Source: JBHJGM01 sp050331815
GTDB taxonomy: Bacteria; Verrucomicrobiota; Verrucomicrobiia; Opitutales; JBHJGM01
Length of the DNA: 64,000 bases
Assembly: GCA_050331815.1 (NCBI GenBank)
Contig: JBHJGM010000012.1
Location: forward strand, 9,279 to 73,278
Direction of reading: 5' to 3'
This document shows positions 8,071-15,731 of this stretch, in pieces (position 1 is the first letter of the stretch; every line of letters starts with the position of its first letter). The translations under genes were made by a program, and so were the position numbers. Below the pieces are notes generated by a model that saw only the letters and a program-made list of their open reading frames with translations, did not search any database and was not told the origin of the DNA.

Positions 8071-8958
8071 TCAATCGGCGTGCGGGTCTTTCCACTGCAC
8101 GTCGGGGCTGGGGGCCCAACCCAGTTCCTCGGTGATTTTCGAGGTGTCGCAGAGTGCGGCAATCTGATCGAGCGGCTGCTTGAGGGGCACGTCGGGGAAA
8201 TAGCGCTGGATGATTTCGGCGGTGGCGAGGTTCGAGTACAGCGGCTGAGGCGAGGCGGGCTGGTACAGACGTGCGCCTGGCAGATCTGTTTCTAGGCAGC
8301 GTAGAAAGAGGTCGTTAGCGTCAGCGCGGCTCAGCAGCGTCATGGCCTCGTCGATCTGCACATTCTCGGGGAAGGCCTCCAGATAGGAGCGGCCCGAGGC
8401 CAGGCCGTCGCGCAGCACGATATGAAACCAGTCATGCGTGGTGGGCAAGCGCAGGGCGATCGAGTCCAGCGCGTGCACCTCGTGAAAGTACCGCAGCATA
8501 TGCTCGCCCATGTGTTTGGAGAGGGCGTAGGGGTTGCCGGGTTGCGCGGGGGTGTCGCTGTCGATGGGGAGGTACTTGAGGATGGAAGGTGTTTCGCTGG
8601 CCAGGGTGCGTTGCCCGGCGATGACCTGAATCGAACTGGCAAAGACGATGCGCCGGACCCCTCGCTCGGCAGCCGCCTGGAAGAGGTTCATGTTCATCGT
8701 GACGTTTTCGCCGAAGATGTACTGCGGCGTGCCTTTCCAGGCGATGTTGTGGTTGCCCAGGTGGAGGATGGCGTCGATGTCTTCGCACAGCCCGTAGCAG
8801 ACCTCGCGATCCATGAGCGTGGCCACCTGGACACGCACCGGCATGTCCTTGCGCAGGCGCACATCGGTCGCGCGCAGGGTGTGCTCGGTGTGTTCAGCGA
8901 GGTAGCGGCAGATGCCCGAGCCGAGGTGACCGCACGCGCCGGTAATCAGGATATTCAT
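8071..8958 (-). CDS. NAD-dependent epimerase/dehydratase (extended SDR)
   Basis: 295 aa with a glycine motif TGACGHLGSG at the N-terminus, an FASSIQV strand carrying the catalytic Ser, and the catalytic Tyr/Lys in NPYALSKHMGEHML. This is the uronate-dehydrogenase / UDP-sugar-epimerase-like group, acting on a sugar or sugar nucleotide with NAD(P). The start ATG at 8958 is directly before the Rossmann strand, as expected. It lies about 90 bp upstream of the nucleosidase on the same strand. The substrate is not determined. Confidence 0.87.
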   Translation of the reverse strand: MNILITGACGHLGSGICRYLAEHTEHTLRATDVRLRKDMPVRVQVATLMDREVCYGLCEDIDAILHLGNHNIAWKGTPQYIFGENVTMNMNLFQAAAERGVRRIVFASSIQVIAGQRTLASETPSILKYLPIDSDTPAQPGNPYALSKHMGEHMLRYFHEVHALDSIALRLPTTHDWFHIVLRDGLASGRSYLEAFPENVQIDEAMTLLSRADANDLFLRCLETDLPGARLYQPASPQPLYSNLATAEIIQRYFPDVPLKQPLDQIAALCDTSKITEELGWAPSPDVQWKDPHAD

Positions 8959-9050
8959 ATACGCATCGGGGGATCGCCCGCGTGAGTGCGCGTGTCAAAC
9001 GCAATGCGAGCGCGTGGCCCGATTCTGGGGTCAGGCCGGGGGCGGTTTGG

Positions 9051-10574
9051 CTATTGGCTGGCGGCCTGGGCAAGTTCGCCGGTAGCGCGTGCCTCGCTAG
9101 CCGCGGCTACGGCAGGCTTGCTGACGAGCGAAAGGGCGCTGTGGGCCTCCATGGTGAAACGCAGCTTCCCGCCAGTTGCGGGCATTGGATCGGCTTCGGC
9201 GAAAAGGTCGGTGGCGTTGGACTTCCAGGCGGCGAAGGTGGCCACCGCGCCAACGTTTTCCACGTTCTCCACGTTCAGCTCAACCGCGCGCGGCTTGGCG
9301 TGGGGGTTGACCAATACGATTGCAAGCTCGCCCGTATCAGGATGTTGATACGCACTGGCCAGAAGGTCCCCGAAGGCCGGCTCGGCCTGGATGCGCAGGG
9401 CATCCACCGGAATCGCCCGAGCGAAGTGGGCAAAGGCCGCGCCTTTATGGTTCATGCGGTCGCCGATCAAAATGTTCTGCGAGCGGGCGTCCGGGCCGGT
9501 CACCTGCCAGGGTACGAAGGTAGAGACGTGGCCGGCGACCAGCGCGTTGTGGATGCCCGTGGCCAGTCCTTCGATTGAGAAGACGACGGGGTGGCCGTGT
9601 TCGCCGGTGCCGCCTTCGGTCATCCAGATGGGCTTGTCGTTGTTGACGGCAGCGAGTCGCTCGACCAGCGCGAAGCTCGACGAGGCTGCCATGTCGGGGG
9701 TGGTGCCATCCTCGTAGCCGTGGGTGGCGAAGCGGTCGAGCGCGGCGCGGGCCTCCGGCTTTGCGTAGATGGCGTCGATGTAGCCGCCGGTGGCCGAGGC
9801 ATGCACGTGCTTGGTCATGGTCTCGGGCCCGAAGATGATCGTGTCGCCCAGGTCGGCGTCTTCCAGAGCCTGCCGCAACTTCGGCAGCATGGCGGCGTAG
9901 TCTTCAGCGGTCCAGACGCAGCTGTTGTACCACTGGGAGAAGCGCACCTCGTTGCCTGGGCTCAGTGCGTAAAACTCGATGCCCTGTTCCTTCCAGTAAG
10001 CGGCCACCGCCGCGCACCAGCGCACAAAGTGCTCCACTCGGTCTGCCCGCACGCGGTTGGGGTCTTCCTTGTCCATCTTCGAGTTGAAGTAGCTCTGGGC
10101 TGAGATGGCCGAGTTTTCCCCTCGCGCGAGGCCGTTGGCGTTGGAGTTGTTGACCTTCATCCAGGACGGCGGGGTCCAGACAGTGCCGATGATGCGGATG
10201 TTTGGGTCGAGGGCGCGAATGGCCTTGGCGAAGTCGGTGTAGATGGCGGCCTTCCAATGTGGTTCGATGTCCTCGGGGCCGATTTCGGCAGGGTCCTCGA
10301 TTTCCGGAATCTCGTGAAAGCCGAAATTGACCCGTAGCATATTGAAGCCGAGGTCCTCCACATACATGCCCTGCACCTTGCCCGCGGCGTAGGTATCGCG
10401 GATGGCTTGGCTGTGGGGGTAGACGGCGGTGCCAAAGCCTTCGATGCGCTGGAAGGTCTGGCTCCCGTCAACGGTGATGGCAACGAGTTCGGCGAGTAGA
10501 ACAGGGCCGTGCAAAAGCGCTCCGGCAACAAGGGCAAGGAGCCTGAGAGAGCTCGAACGGGAGTGGGTTTTCAT
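9051..10574 (-). CDS. GH30-family glycoside hydrolase, secreted
   Basis: 507 aa from the ATG at 10574, whose signal peptide (RLLALVAGALLHGPVLLAE) fixes the start. QRIEGFGTAVYPHSQAI is the GH30 entry motif. The acid/base Glu is in LSPGNEVRFSQWY (about residue 215) and the nucleophile Glu in IWMTEGGTGEHG (about 330). A C-terminal beta-sandwich follows (LLASAYQHPDTGELAIVLVN). GH30 enzymes cleave beta-glucosyl, beta-1,6-glucan, glucuronoxylan or fucosyl linkages; the subfamily cannot be assigned. The last 30 residues are Ala/Ser-rich (VSKPAVAAASEARATGELAQ) and not part of the fold. An inverted-repeat operator candidate lies upstream. Confidence 0.88.
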   Translation of the reverse strand: MKTHSRSSSLRLLALVAGALLHGPVLLAELVAITVDGSQTFQRIEGFGTAVYPHSQAIRDTYAAGKVQGMYVEDLGFNMLRVNFGFHEIPEIEDPAEIGPEDIEPHWKAAIYTDFAKAIRALDPNIRIIGTVWTPPSWMKVNNSNANGLARGENSAISAQSYFNSKMDKEDPNRVRADRVEHFVRWCAAVAAYWKEQGIEFYALSPGNEVRFSQWYNSCVWTAEDYAAMLPKLRQALEDADLGDTIIFGPETMTKHVHASATGGYIDAIYAKPEARAALDRFATHGYEDGTTPDMAASSSFALVERLAAVNNDKPIWMTEGGTGEHGHPVVFSIEGLATGIHNALVAGHVSTFVPWQVTGPDARSQNILIGDRMNHKGAAFAHFARAIPVDALRIQAEPAFGDLLASAYQHPDTGELAIVLVNPHAKPRAVELNVENVENVGAVATFAAWKSNATDLFAEADPMPATGGKLRFTMEAHSALSLVSKPAVAAASEARATGELAQAASQ

Positions 10575-10618
10575 GGGAACGGAAGCGAACGTATTTTTAA
10601 TATTTAAGCGTCTGGAAG

Positions 10619-10637
10619 TTGTATCGGTATCATACAA
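10619..10637. promoter_or_regulatory. Candidate operator TTGTAT-N7-ATACAA
   Basis: A perfect 6-bp inverted repeat with a 7-bp spacer, 45-63 bp upstream of the GH30 ATG in an AT-rich promoter-like stretch. TTGTAT/ATACAA half-sites resemble those of GntR- or LacI-type sugar regulators, but no regulator gene is nearby. Confidence 0.35.
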
Positions 10638-10727
10638 TAGTGCGCCTGGAGGCGATGATTGTACGTATAAATTTTATGTGCCGATGATCCACCTGACAAC
10701 ACAATCAAACCGCGCGTTTAGAACAGA

Positions 10728-10815
10728 TGGTGGTAGGGGTGGGATTCGAACCCACGATCAGCATTACCTGAACGGATTTACAGTCCGCGTCCTTCAACCA
10801 CTTGGATACCCTACC
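10728..10815 (-). tRNA. tRNA-Tyr (GTA)
   Basis: On the minus strand the acceptor arms GGTAGGG (10809-10815) and CCCTACC (10732-10738) pair, and CCA is encoded (10728-10730). The anticodon loop CTGTAAA gives anticodon GTA (Tyr). A long variable arm, expected for class II tRNA-Tyr, and a T-arm with GTTCGAAT are present. Length 85 nt plus CCA. Confidence 0.96.
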
Positions 10816-11143
10816 GCGTTTTGCTGGCGTAACGGTGGTCGAGCCGTACGTCGGAAACAGTGGAATCTGCCACAAGCCGGCGGTGCTGCCAAGTGGAAAT
10901 TTGGCGGTTGGACCGAGGTCTGGATGTCTGGATGTCCGGGGGGGCTGCGTGCCTGGATGCCTGGAGGTTGGGAATAGTGCCCGCGTGCTTGGTGCTTGGT
11001 GGGAAAACACCTGGATGTCTGAAGTACAGGAGGCTGAAACATCGAAACTAGCGAGAGAGTGAAAGAAGTGCCGGGCTTTCGCTTGGAAAGGCTGGCTTGC
11101 CGGTGGTTGCGGGGGCTGCTTAGGGTGCGAGGCTTTCAGTACC
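10816..11143. other. Intergenic region with degenerate tandem short repeats
   Basis: 328 bp between tRNA-Tyr and the ClC gene. No protein-like ORF was seen. Between about 10918 and 11026 there are repeated variants of CTGGATGTC / CTGGATGCC (for example two tandem copies at 10920-10937 and one near 11011), giving a G/T-rich low-complexity spacer. No terminator or riboswitch was recognised. Confidence 0.5.
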
Positions 11144-12997
11144 TTGAGCGAGTCGACCGCACAGCCTGAGAGTTCATGCCCTGACGCCGCGGGCCCGCCC
11201 CCGCCGGCCAAGGCGACCGGGCCGCCCTTCCGGCTGCGTCAATGGCGTCACCTGCCCGACTGGCTGCGGTTCAACCTGAATGACTCGCAGCGGTTTTTCC
11301 TGCTGTGCATCCTCTGCGGCATCCTTTGCGGGCTCGCCGCGGTTAGCTTTCACCTCTCGATCACGGAACTCTTTTACCTGGTCGAGCACTGGAGCGAGGC
11401 GGTCGGTGGCTATGACTGGGCGGTGTTGATTGGCGCACCCGCGCTGGGCGGGCTTATCGTGGGATTGCTCCTGCAATACGTGGCCCCGAGCGCGGCGGGC
11501 AGCGGTATCCCCCAGACCAAAAGCGCCTACTACAACAATTTTGGGATCATCCCGCTGCGCCAGGGCATCTTTCGCTGGCTGCTGACGAGTCTCTATGTGG
11601 GCCTCGGGAACAGCTTAGGCCGAGAGGGCCCGACCGTGCACCTGTGCGCCTCGATCGCATCGACGATCGGGCAGGTCTTCGGTCTGGCCAAAGCACGGGT
11701 GCAGGCGATGGTGCCGGTCGGTTTCGGGGCGGGGATCGCTGCTGCATTCAACGCGCCGCTCTCGGGTATCACCTTTGTCTTTGAGGAACTGCTGGGCGAC
11801 TTTTCTTCCAAGGCGCTGGGCGGCATCATCGTGGCGGTGGTCATCGCAGCGGCGCTGGAGCGTGTAATCCTGGGTGGGCAATCGGTCTTCATCATCCCGG
11901 TGGAGCCGCATTCGACGGATTGGTGGATGCTGGTGTGCGTGCCGCTGGGGCTGGCCTCCGCGCTGGTTGGCAATGCATTTGTGGGCATCCTGCTGCGGGC
12001 TCGTGCCACCGCGCGGCTCTGGCGAGCGCCGATGTGGATCAAGACGACCGCCGGCGGGTTGAGCTTTGGCATCCTCGCTTACGCCGCGCTGCGTCTGACG
12101 GGCGACAACGGTCTGTTCTCAATGGGCCACCACACGATGGAAGAAGCCCTCAGCGGCGAACTGAAGCGCTGGTGGGTGCTGGTGATTCTACTCGTGGGCA
12201 AGCTTGCGGCCACGGTTATCTGCTACGCCTCGGGTGGGAGCGGGGGGCTGTTTTCGCCCACGCTGTTCCTTGGTGCCATGCTGGGGAGTCTTTTTGGCCT
12301 TGGCCTGAGCGAGTTGTTTGGCGCAGGCGTGGATGTGATGGCCGCCTGCGCATTGCTGGGCATGGGCTCAATGTTTGCCGCCACCATCCGCTGCCCGTTC
12401 ACCTCGTTTCTTATCATTTTTGAGCTGACGCAAAACTACTCGCTGATGCTGCCGCTCATGCTGGGCAACGGCATCGCCTACCTGCTCTCGCTGAAGCTAC
12501 GCGCGGTGCCGATTTACGATGCGCTGCTGCTGCAAGACAAGGTGACCCTGCGAAAAATGCCGCACTACCACGGCACGCAGGATTATCGGAATCTACCCGT
12601 GAGTACTATTATGCATCACGAGGTTGTGAGCGTCAAGGGGCAGCGCACGGCCACTGAAAATCTGGCGGCCATCGATACTGCACACCGTCACCATGACTAC
12701 CCCGTAGTCGATGGCGAGGGTCTGCTGCTGGGCGTGGTGTCTCAGCAGGCGCTCGCTGACCTCTCTCGCAACGCCGTCGAAGCGGCCAAGCCCGTGCAGT
12801 CCATCCTTGAGGCGCGGCGTCTCGTCACGCTGACGCCCGAAACCTCCATCCGTGAGGCCGCCCGTCGCATGGTGATTGCTGATGTCGAACTGGCCCCGAT
12901 AGTCTCGACCAAGGACACGAAGCGCTTGCTCGGTCTGGTCACCCTGCACGACATCGCCCGCCAGCAGAACGCCATCACCGAGCAACTTGGCCGCTAG
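11144..12997 (+). CDS. ClC-type chloride/proton antiporter with C-terminal CBS pair
   Basis: 617 aa. The ClC core shows all signature segments: GSGIPQ (about 118), GREGPT with the gating Glu (about 160), the internal Glu pair in FVFEELLGDF that marks proton-coupled exchangers, and GGLFSP later. About 10-12 membrane helices are followed by a cytoplasmic CBS pair (about 480-615) that may sense adenine nucleotides. It should exchange chloride (or a related anion) for protons at the inner membrane. The start is a TTG at 11144 and is uncertain because the first 30 residues are Pro/Ser-rich and unconserved-looking. There is no fluoride-riboswitch-like leader. Confidence 0.92.
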   Translation: MSESTAQPESSCPDAAGPPPPAKATGPPFRLRQWRHLPDWLRFNLNDSQRFFLLCILCGILCGLAAVSFHLSITELFYLVEHWSEAVGGYDWAVLIGAPALGGLIVGLLLQYVAPSAAGSGIPQTKSAYYNNFGIIPLRQGIFRWLLTSLYVGLGNSLGREGPTVHLCASIASTIGQVFGLAKARVQAMVPVGFGAGIAAAFNAPLSGITFVFEELLGDFSSKALGGIIVAVVIAAALERVILGGQSVFIIPVEPHSTDWWMLVCVPLGLASALVGNAFVGILLRARATARLWRAPMWIKTTAGGLSFGILAYAALRLTGDNGLFSMGHHTMEEALSGELKRWWVLVILLVGKLAATVICYASGGSGGLFSPTLFLGAMLGSLFGLGLSELFGAGVDVMAACALLGMGSMFAATIRCPFTSFLIIFELTQNYSLMLPLMLGNGIAYLLSLKLRAVPIYDALLLQDKVTLRKMPHYHGTQDYRNLPVSTIMHHEVVSVKGQRTATENLAAIDTAHRHHDYPVVDGEGLLLGVVSQQALADLSRNAVEAAKPVQSILEARRLVTLTPETSIREAARRMVIADVELAPIVSTKDTKRLLGLVTLHDIARQQNAITEQLGR

Positions 12998-13004
12998 CCG
13001 GGTG

Positions 13005-13113
13005 CCGGGTGACCCCGGCAGGACACTTTTAAAGATGACCTCCGTGGACATTTTTATAGGAATACCCGATAGGTCCAGGTGACCCTGGCGGGACCGGGCG
13101 GCCCCGCCAGGAC
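13005..13113 (+). repeat. Three copies of a 20-bp hairpin repeat
   Basis: Consensus CCGGGTGACCCCGGCAGGAC at 13005-13024, 13075-13094 and 13094-13113; the last two abut and share one base. Each contains a small palindrome (CCGGG/CCCGG around a 4-nt loop). They lie just before palindromic element copy 1. The same motif recurs on the other side of the thuA gene. Confidence 0.75.
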
Positions 13114-13383
13114 AGATTTGCTGCGCAAATCGCTGGGAAGCAGGCCAAGGCTTTAGGCGATTGGCGCTAGATACGTTGCCTGTAAGCCTCGCTTGCGTCG
13201 TCATTGCGAGGAGCCCGGAGCGCAGCGAGGGCGACGTGGCAATCCAGTGGCGCGCACGCGTTGAAGAGTGCGACGCTTGTTTGCTAGGGACCTGAAGGAC
13301 TTCGCAACCCTGAATGCCCGTACATGTACATTAGGCCTTCGCCTGGATTGCGACGTCGCTCTGTGCGCTCCTCGCAATGACGG
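13105..13383 (+). repeat. Palindromic noncoding repeat element, copy 1
   Basis: A lead segment (AGATTTGCTGCGCAAATCGC..., 13114 onward) is followed by a long inverted repeat whose ends are CGTCATTGCGAGGAGC at 13199 and GCTCCTCGCAATGACG ending about 13382. Inner arms GGCAATCCAG and CTGGATTGCG also pair. The second copy at 14343-14615 is collinear and similar throughout. CGTCATTGCGAGGAGC-type palindromic repeats are dispersed in many bacterial genomes; this is a MITE/REP-like noncoding element with no transposase of its own. The 522 bp between the ClC and thuA genes consist mostly of this. Confidence 0.85.
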
Positions 13384-13519
13384 TCAAGACTCGGTGCCGG
13401 TTGCGATTTTGCAGCGCATTTTGGTTGTTTTGCCTCCCGGACTTCGTCAGCTATGGAGCCCGACACAGCGCCCACACGCGCATCCCGCACTGCTCAACTC
13501 TCAGCGACTACAGTCAGCC

Positions 13520-14287
13520 ATGAGCCAGAAAACTCGCGTCACGATTTGGAACGAATTTGTCCACGAAAAGGAGCATAAGCTTGTTGCCGACATTTACCCC
13601 GACGGCATTCATGGCGCCATCAAGGCGGGCCTTGAAGTCCAGGGCACCGATTTGGACATCAAAACCGCCACCCTGAACCAGCCGGAACATGGCCTGAGCG
13701 ATGACGTGCTCAATGCCACCGACGTGCTCTTTTGGTGGGGTCACTGCGCGCACAACAAGGTGGAGGATGCCATCGTGCAGAAGGTGCAGACTCGCGTGCT
13801 GGCTGGCATGGGGCTGATCGTTTTGCACTCGGGGCACATGTCCAAAATTTTCCGCGCGCTGATGGGGACCAGCGGCTGTCTCAAATGGCGCGAAGCCGGA
13901 GAGCGTGAACGACTCTGGGTGACGGCCCCGGGCCATCCGATTGTGGCCGGGCTGGGCGAGTCCATCGAACTCGAGCACACCGAGATGTATGGCGAGCCCT
14001 TCGGTATTCCCGCACCCGACGAGCAGATCTTCATCTCCTGGTTTGAAGGCGGCGAGGTGTTTCGCTCCGGGTGCGTTTGGAATCGCAGCAACGGGCGTAT
14101 CTTTTACTTCCGCCCCGGACACGAGACCTATCCTATTTACAAAAACGCCGAGGTGCTGAAGGTGCTTTACAACGCGGCCGGCTATGTAAAGCCGCGGTTT
14201 TTGTGGGATGACCCGCGCAAGTGCCCGAATGTCCCCGCCGAGCAGGCGCCCGAGAAGATCGAAGTCCACGGTGGCTCCGTCCACTAG
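13520..14287 (+). CDS. ThuA-like trehalose-utilization family protein
   Basis: 255 aa from the ATG at 13520. The fold is class I glutamine amidotransferase-like (ThuA, PF06283): RVTIWNEFVHEKEH at the N-terminus, TDVLFWWGHCAHN, GMGLIVLHSGHMSKIF and a late GRIFYFRPGHETYPIY. ThuA of rhizobia takes part in trehalose/disaccharide catabolism as a putative ketosugar or dehydrogenase partner; here no sugar transporter or dehydrogenase is adjacent. There is no signal peptide. The gene is isolated and bracketed on both sides by collinear repeat elements. Confidence 0.87.
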   Translation: MSQKTRVTIWNEFVHEKEHKLVADIYPDGIHGAIKAGLEVQGTDLDIKTATLNQPEHGLSDDVLNATDVLFWWGHCAHNKVEDAIVQKVQTRVLAGMGLIVLHSGHMSKIFRALMGTSGCLKWREAGERERLWVTAPGHPIVAGLGESIELEHTEMYGEPFGIPAPDEQIFISWFEGGEVFRSGCVWNRSNGRIFYFRPGHETYPIYKNAEVLKVLYNAAGYVKPRFLWDDPRKCPNVPAEQAPEKIEVHGGSVH

Positions 14288-14307
14288 GTCAAGTGCCTTT
14301 GACGGGA

Positions 14308-14346
14308 CCGGTTGACCCCCACAGGACCGGTCGACCCCGGTAGGAC
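14308..14346 (+). repeat. Two tandem copies of the 20-bp hairpin repeat
   Basis: 14308-14327 (a variant, CCGGTTGACCCCCACAGGAC) and 14327-14346 (CCGGTCGACCCCGGTAGGAC), again sharing one base, in direct orientation and immediately ahead of palindromic element copy 2. This is the same arrangement as at 13075-13113. Confidence 0.7.
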
Positions 14347-14615
14347 TGATTTGCTGGGCAAATCGCTGGGAAGCAGGCCAAGGCTTCAGGCGATTGGCGC
14401 TAGATTCGTTGCCTGTGAGCCCCGCCGCACCGTCATTGCGAGGAGCCCGGAGCGCAGCAAGGGGCGACGTGGCAATCCAGTGGGGCGCACGTATTGCAGG
14501 GTGGCGGCGAATTTTCGTTAGGCACCTGAAGGACAGCGCAACCTTGGATGCCCATGCGTGTACAAAAGGCCTTCGCCTGGATTGCGACATCGCGCCGCGC
14601 GCTCCTCGCAATGAC
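14343..14615 (+). repeat. Palindromic noncoding repeat element, copy 2
   Basis: The same lead segment (GATTTGCTGGGCAAATCGC...) and the same inverted repeat, with CGTCATTGCGAGGAGC at 14431 and GCTCCTCGCAATGAC at 14601-14615. It is in direct orientation relative to copy 1, so the pair flanks thuA. The 406-bp gap between thuA and the SurA-like gene is mostly this element. Confidence 0.85.
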
Positions 14616-14623
14616 AAACAGTG

Positions 14624-14643
14624 CCGGGTGGCCCCGGTAGAAC
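14624..14643 (+). repeat. 20-bp hairpin repeat, downstream copy
   Basis: CCGGGTGGCCCCGGTAGAAC, the sixth copy of the small hairpin repeat, 8 bp beyond the right end of palindromic element copy 2. Confidence 0.6.
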
Positions 14644-14693
14644 AGATTTTGGCCGGAACTACCAGCGTGGTACCGATTCGCAGGGGCGAATGG

Positions 14694-15731
14694 CTAGGTT
14701 TGGCTGGGGTTGCCGTCGTCGAGGAAGTACTTGATGTAGGCTCCTTCGCGGAGGCGCTCGAGCCAACGCTGCTGCGCGCGGCGGGCGAGCTGGGCGGTGA
14801 TCGCATCCTCGATTTCGTCGCGGACTTCTTCAAGCGGCTTAATGCCCTCCTGTCGGTAATCGTCCACGCAAATGATAAACACGGAGCCATCGACCGGAAT
14901 CGGTTCGCTGTGCGAGCCCGGGTCCAGATTGAAGGCGACATCAACGAGCTCGGGACGCAGATCGCGGCGGGTCAGCCAGCCCCAGTCACCGCCTTCGTCG
15001 GCGCGCTCGTCATCACTGGTGGTTTTGGCGACATCCGAAAACACCGCGCCGTCTTCGAGCTTTTGCAGAATCCCGTCGGCTTCCTGCAGCAAGACGCTGA
15101 GGGGTTCACCGGCACGGGGCGTCAGCAGAATCAAGCGCACGTAGACGGCTTCCTCTTCGAGAAACTTAACTGAATTAGTTTTGTGGTACTCGCGGATGCG
15201 CTCGGGGCTGACCTCAGAAGTGGTACGGCGCAGGTCCTCGCGCATGACGCCGACAATGATGCTCTCTTTGAGTTCTTCGCGGTATTGCCGGGGCGTTTTA
15301 CCCTGCGAGCGCAACCAGTCGAGGAAGGCCTTGCGGTCGCCGTTGAAGTCCACGTTGATGCGTTCCTCGTAGCGATTTTCCAGAAACTCGGACGGGATAA
15401 CAAAGCCCTCGTCGTCGAACTGCTTTACGATGAGCACCCGGTCGACCAGGTTCTGCAAAACCTCCTGAGCCAGTTCGGCGGCCATCTGCTGGAATTCCCC
15501 GGGGGAGTCGGCCCGGCGGGCCAGACCGGGCAGCAGTGGTTCCATCTCGCGGCGCAACTCCTCGCGGGTGATAATCTTGTCTTCCACTACGGCGGCAATG
15601 CCGTTGGAGACCTGATTTTCCCAGGAAAACAGCGGGGCTGACTCGGGCGCACTCTGGGCACTCAGGCTGGTGGCAAGGAGGCAACCGGTCGAAAGAATGG
15701 TTGCCCAACGGGACACGCTCTTTGCAATCAT
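14694..15731 (-). CDS. SurA/PpiC-type periplasmic peptidyl-prolyl isomerase
   Basis: 345 aa with a signal peptide (about 1-25, ending TSLSAQ), a SurA_N-like helical region (AVVEDKIITREELRREMEPL) and one parvulin/PPIC domain (about 205-300: VYVRLILLTPRAG, then GGDWGWLTRRDLRPEL and the closing HSEPIPVDGSVFIICVDD). This predicts a periplasmic chaperone/isomerase for outer-membrane protein folding. Only one PPIC domain is present, against two in E. coli SurA. The start codon overlaps the mfd stop by 4 bp (ATGA), so it is the third gene of the rnc-mfd-surA-like operon. Confidence 0.88.
   Translation of the reverse strand: MIAKSVSRWATILSTGCLLATSLSAQSAPESAPLFSWENQVSNGIAAVVEDKIITREELRREMEPLLPGLARRADSPGEFQQMAAELAQEVLQNLVDRVLIVKQFDDEGFVIPSEFLENRYEERINVDFNGDRKAFLDWLRSQGKTPRQYREELKESIIVGVMREDLRRTTSEVSPERIREYHKTNSVKFLEEEAVYVRLILLTPRAGEPLSVLLQEADGILQKLEDGAVFSDVAKTTSDDERADEGGDWGWLTRRDLRPELVDVAFNLDPGSHSEPIPVDGSVFIICVDDYRQEGIKPLEEVRDEIEDAITAQLARRAQQRWLERLREGAYIKYFLDDGNPSQT

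Noticed and set aside
10816..11143. Possible riboswitch ahead of the ClC gene
   Set aside because: No fluoride-riboswitch-like pseudoknot consensus; sequence is low-complexity repeats.
13199..14615. Composite transposon around thuA
   Set aside because: No transposase in either copy and no target-site duplication could be recognised; kept only as a repeat-flanked gene.
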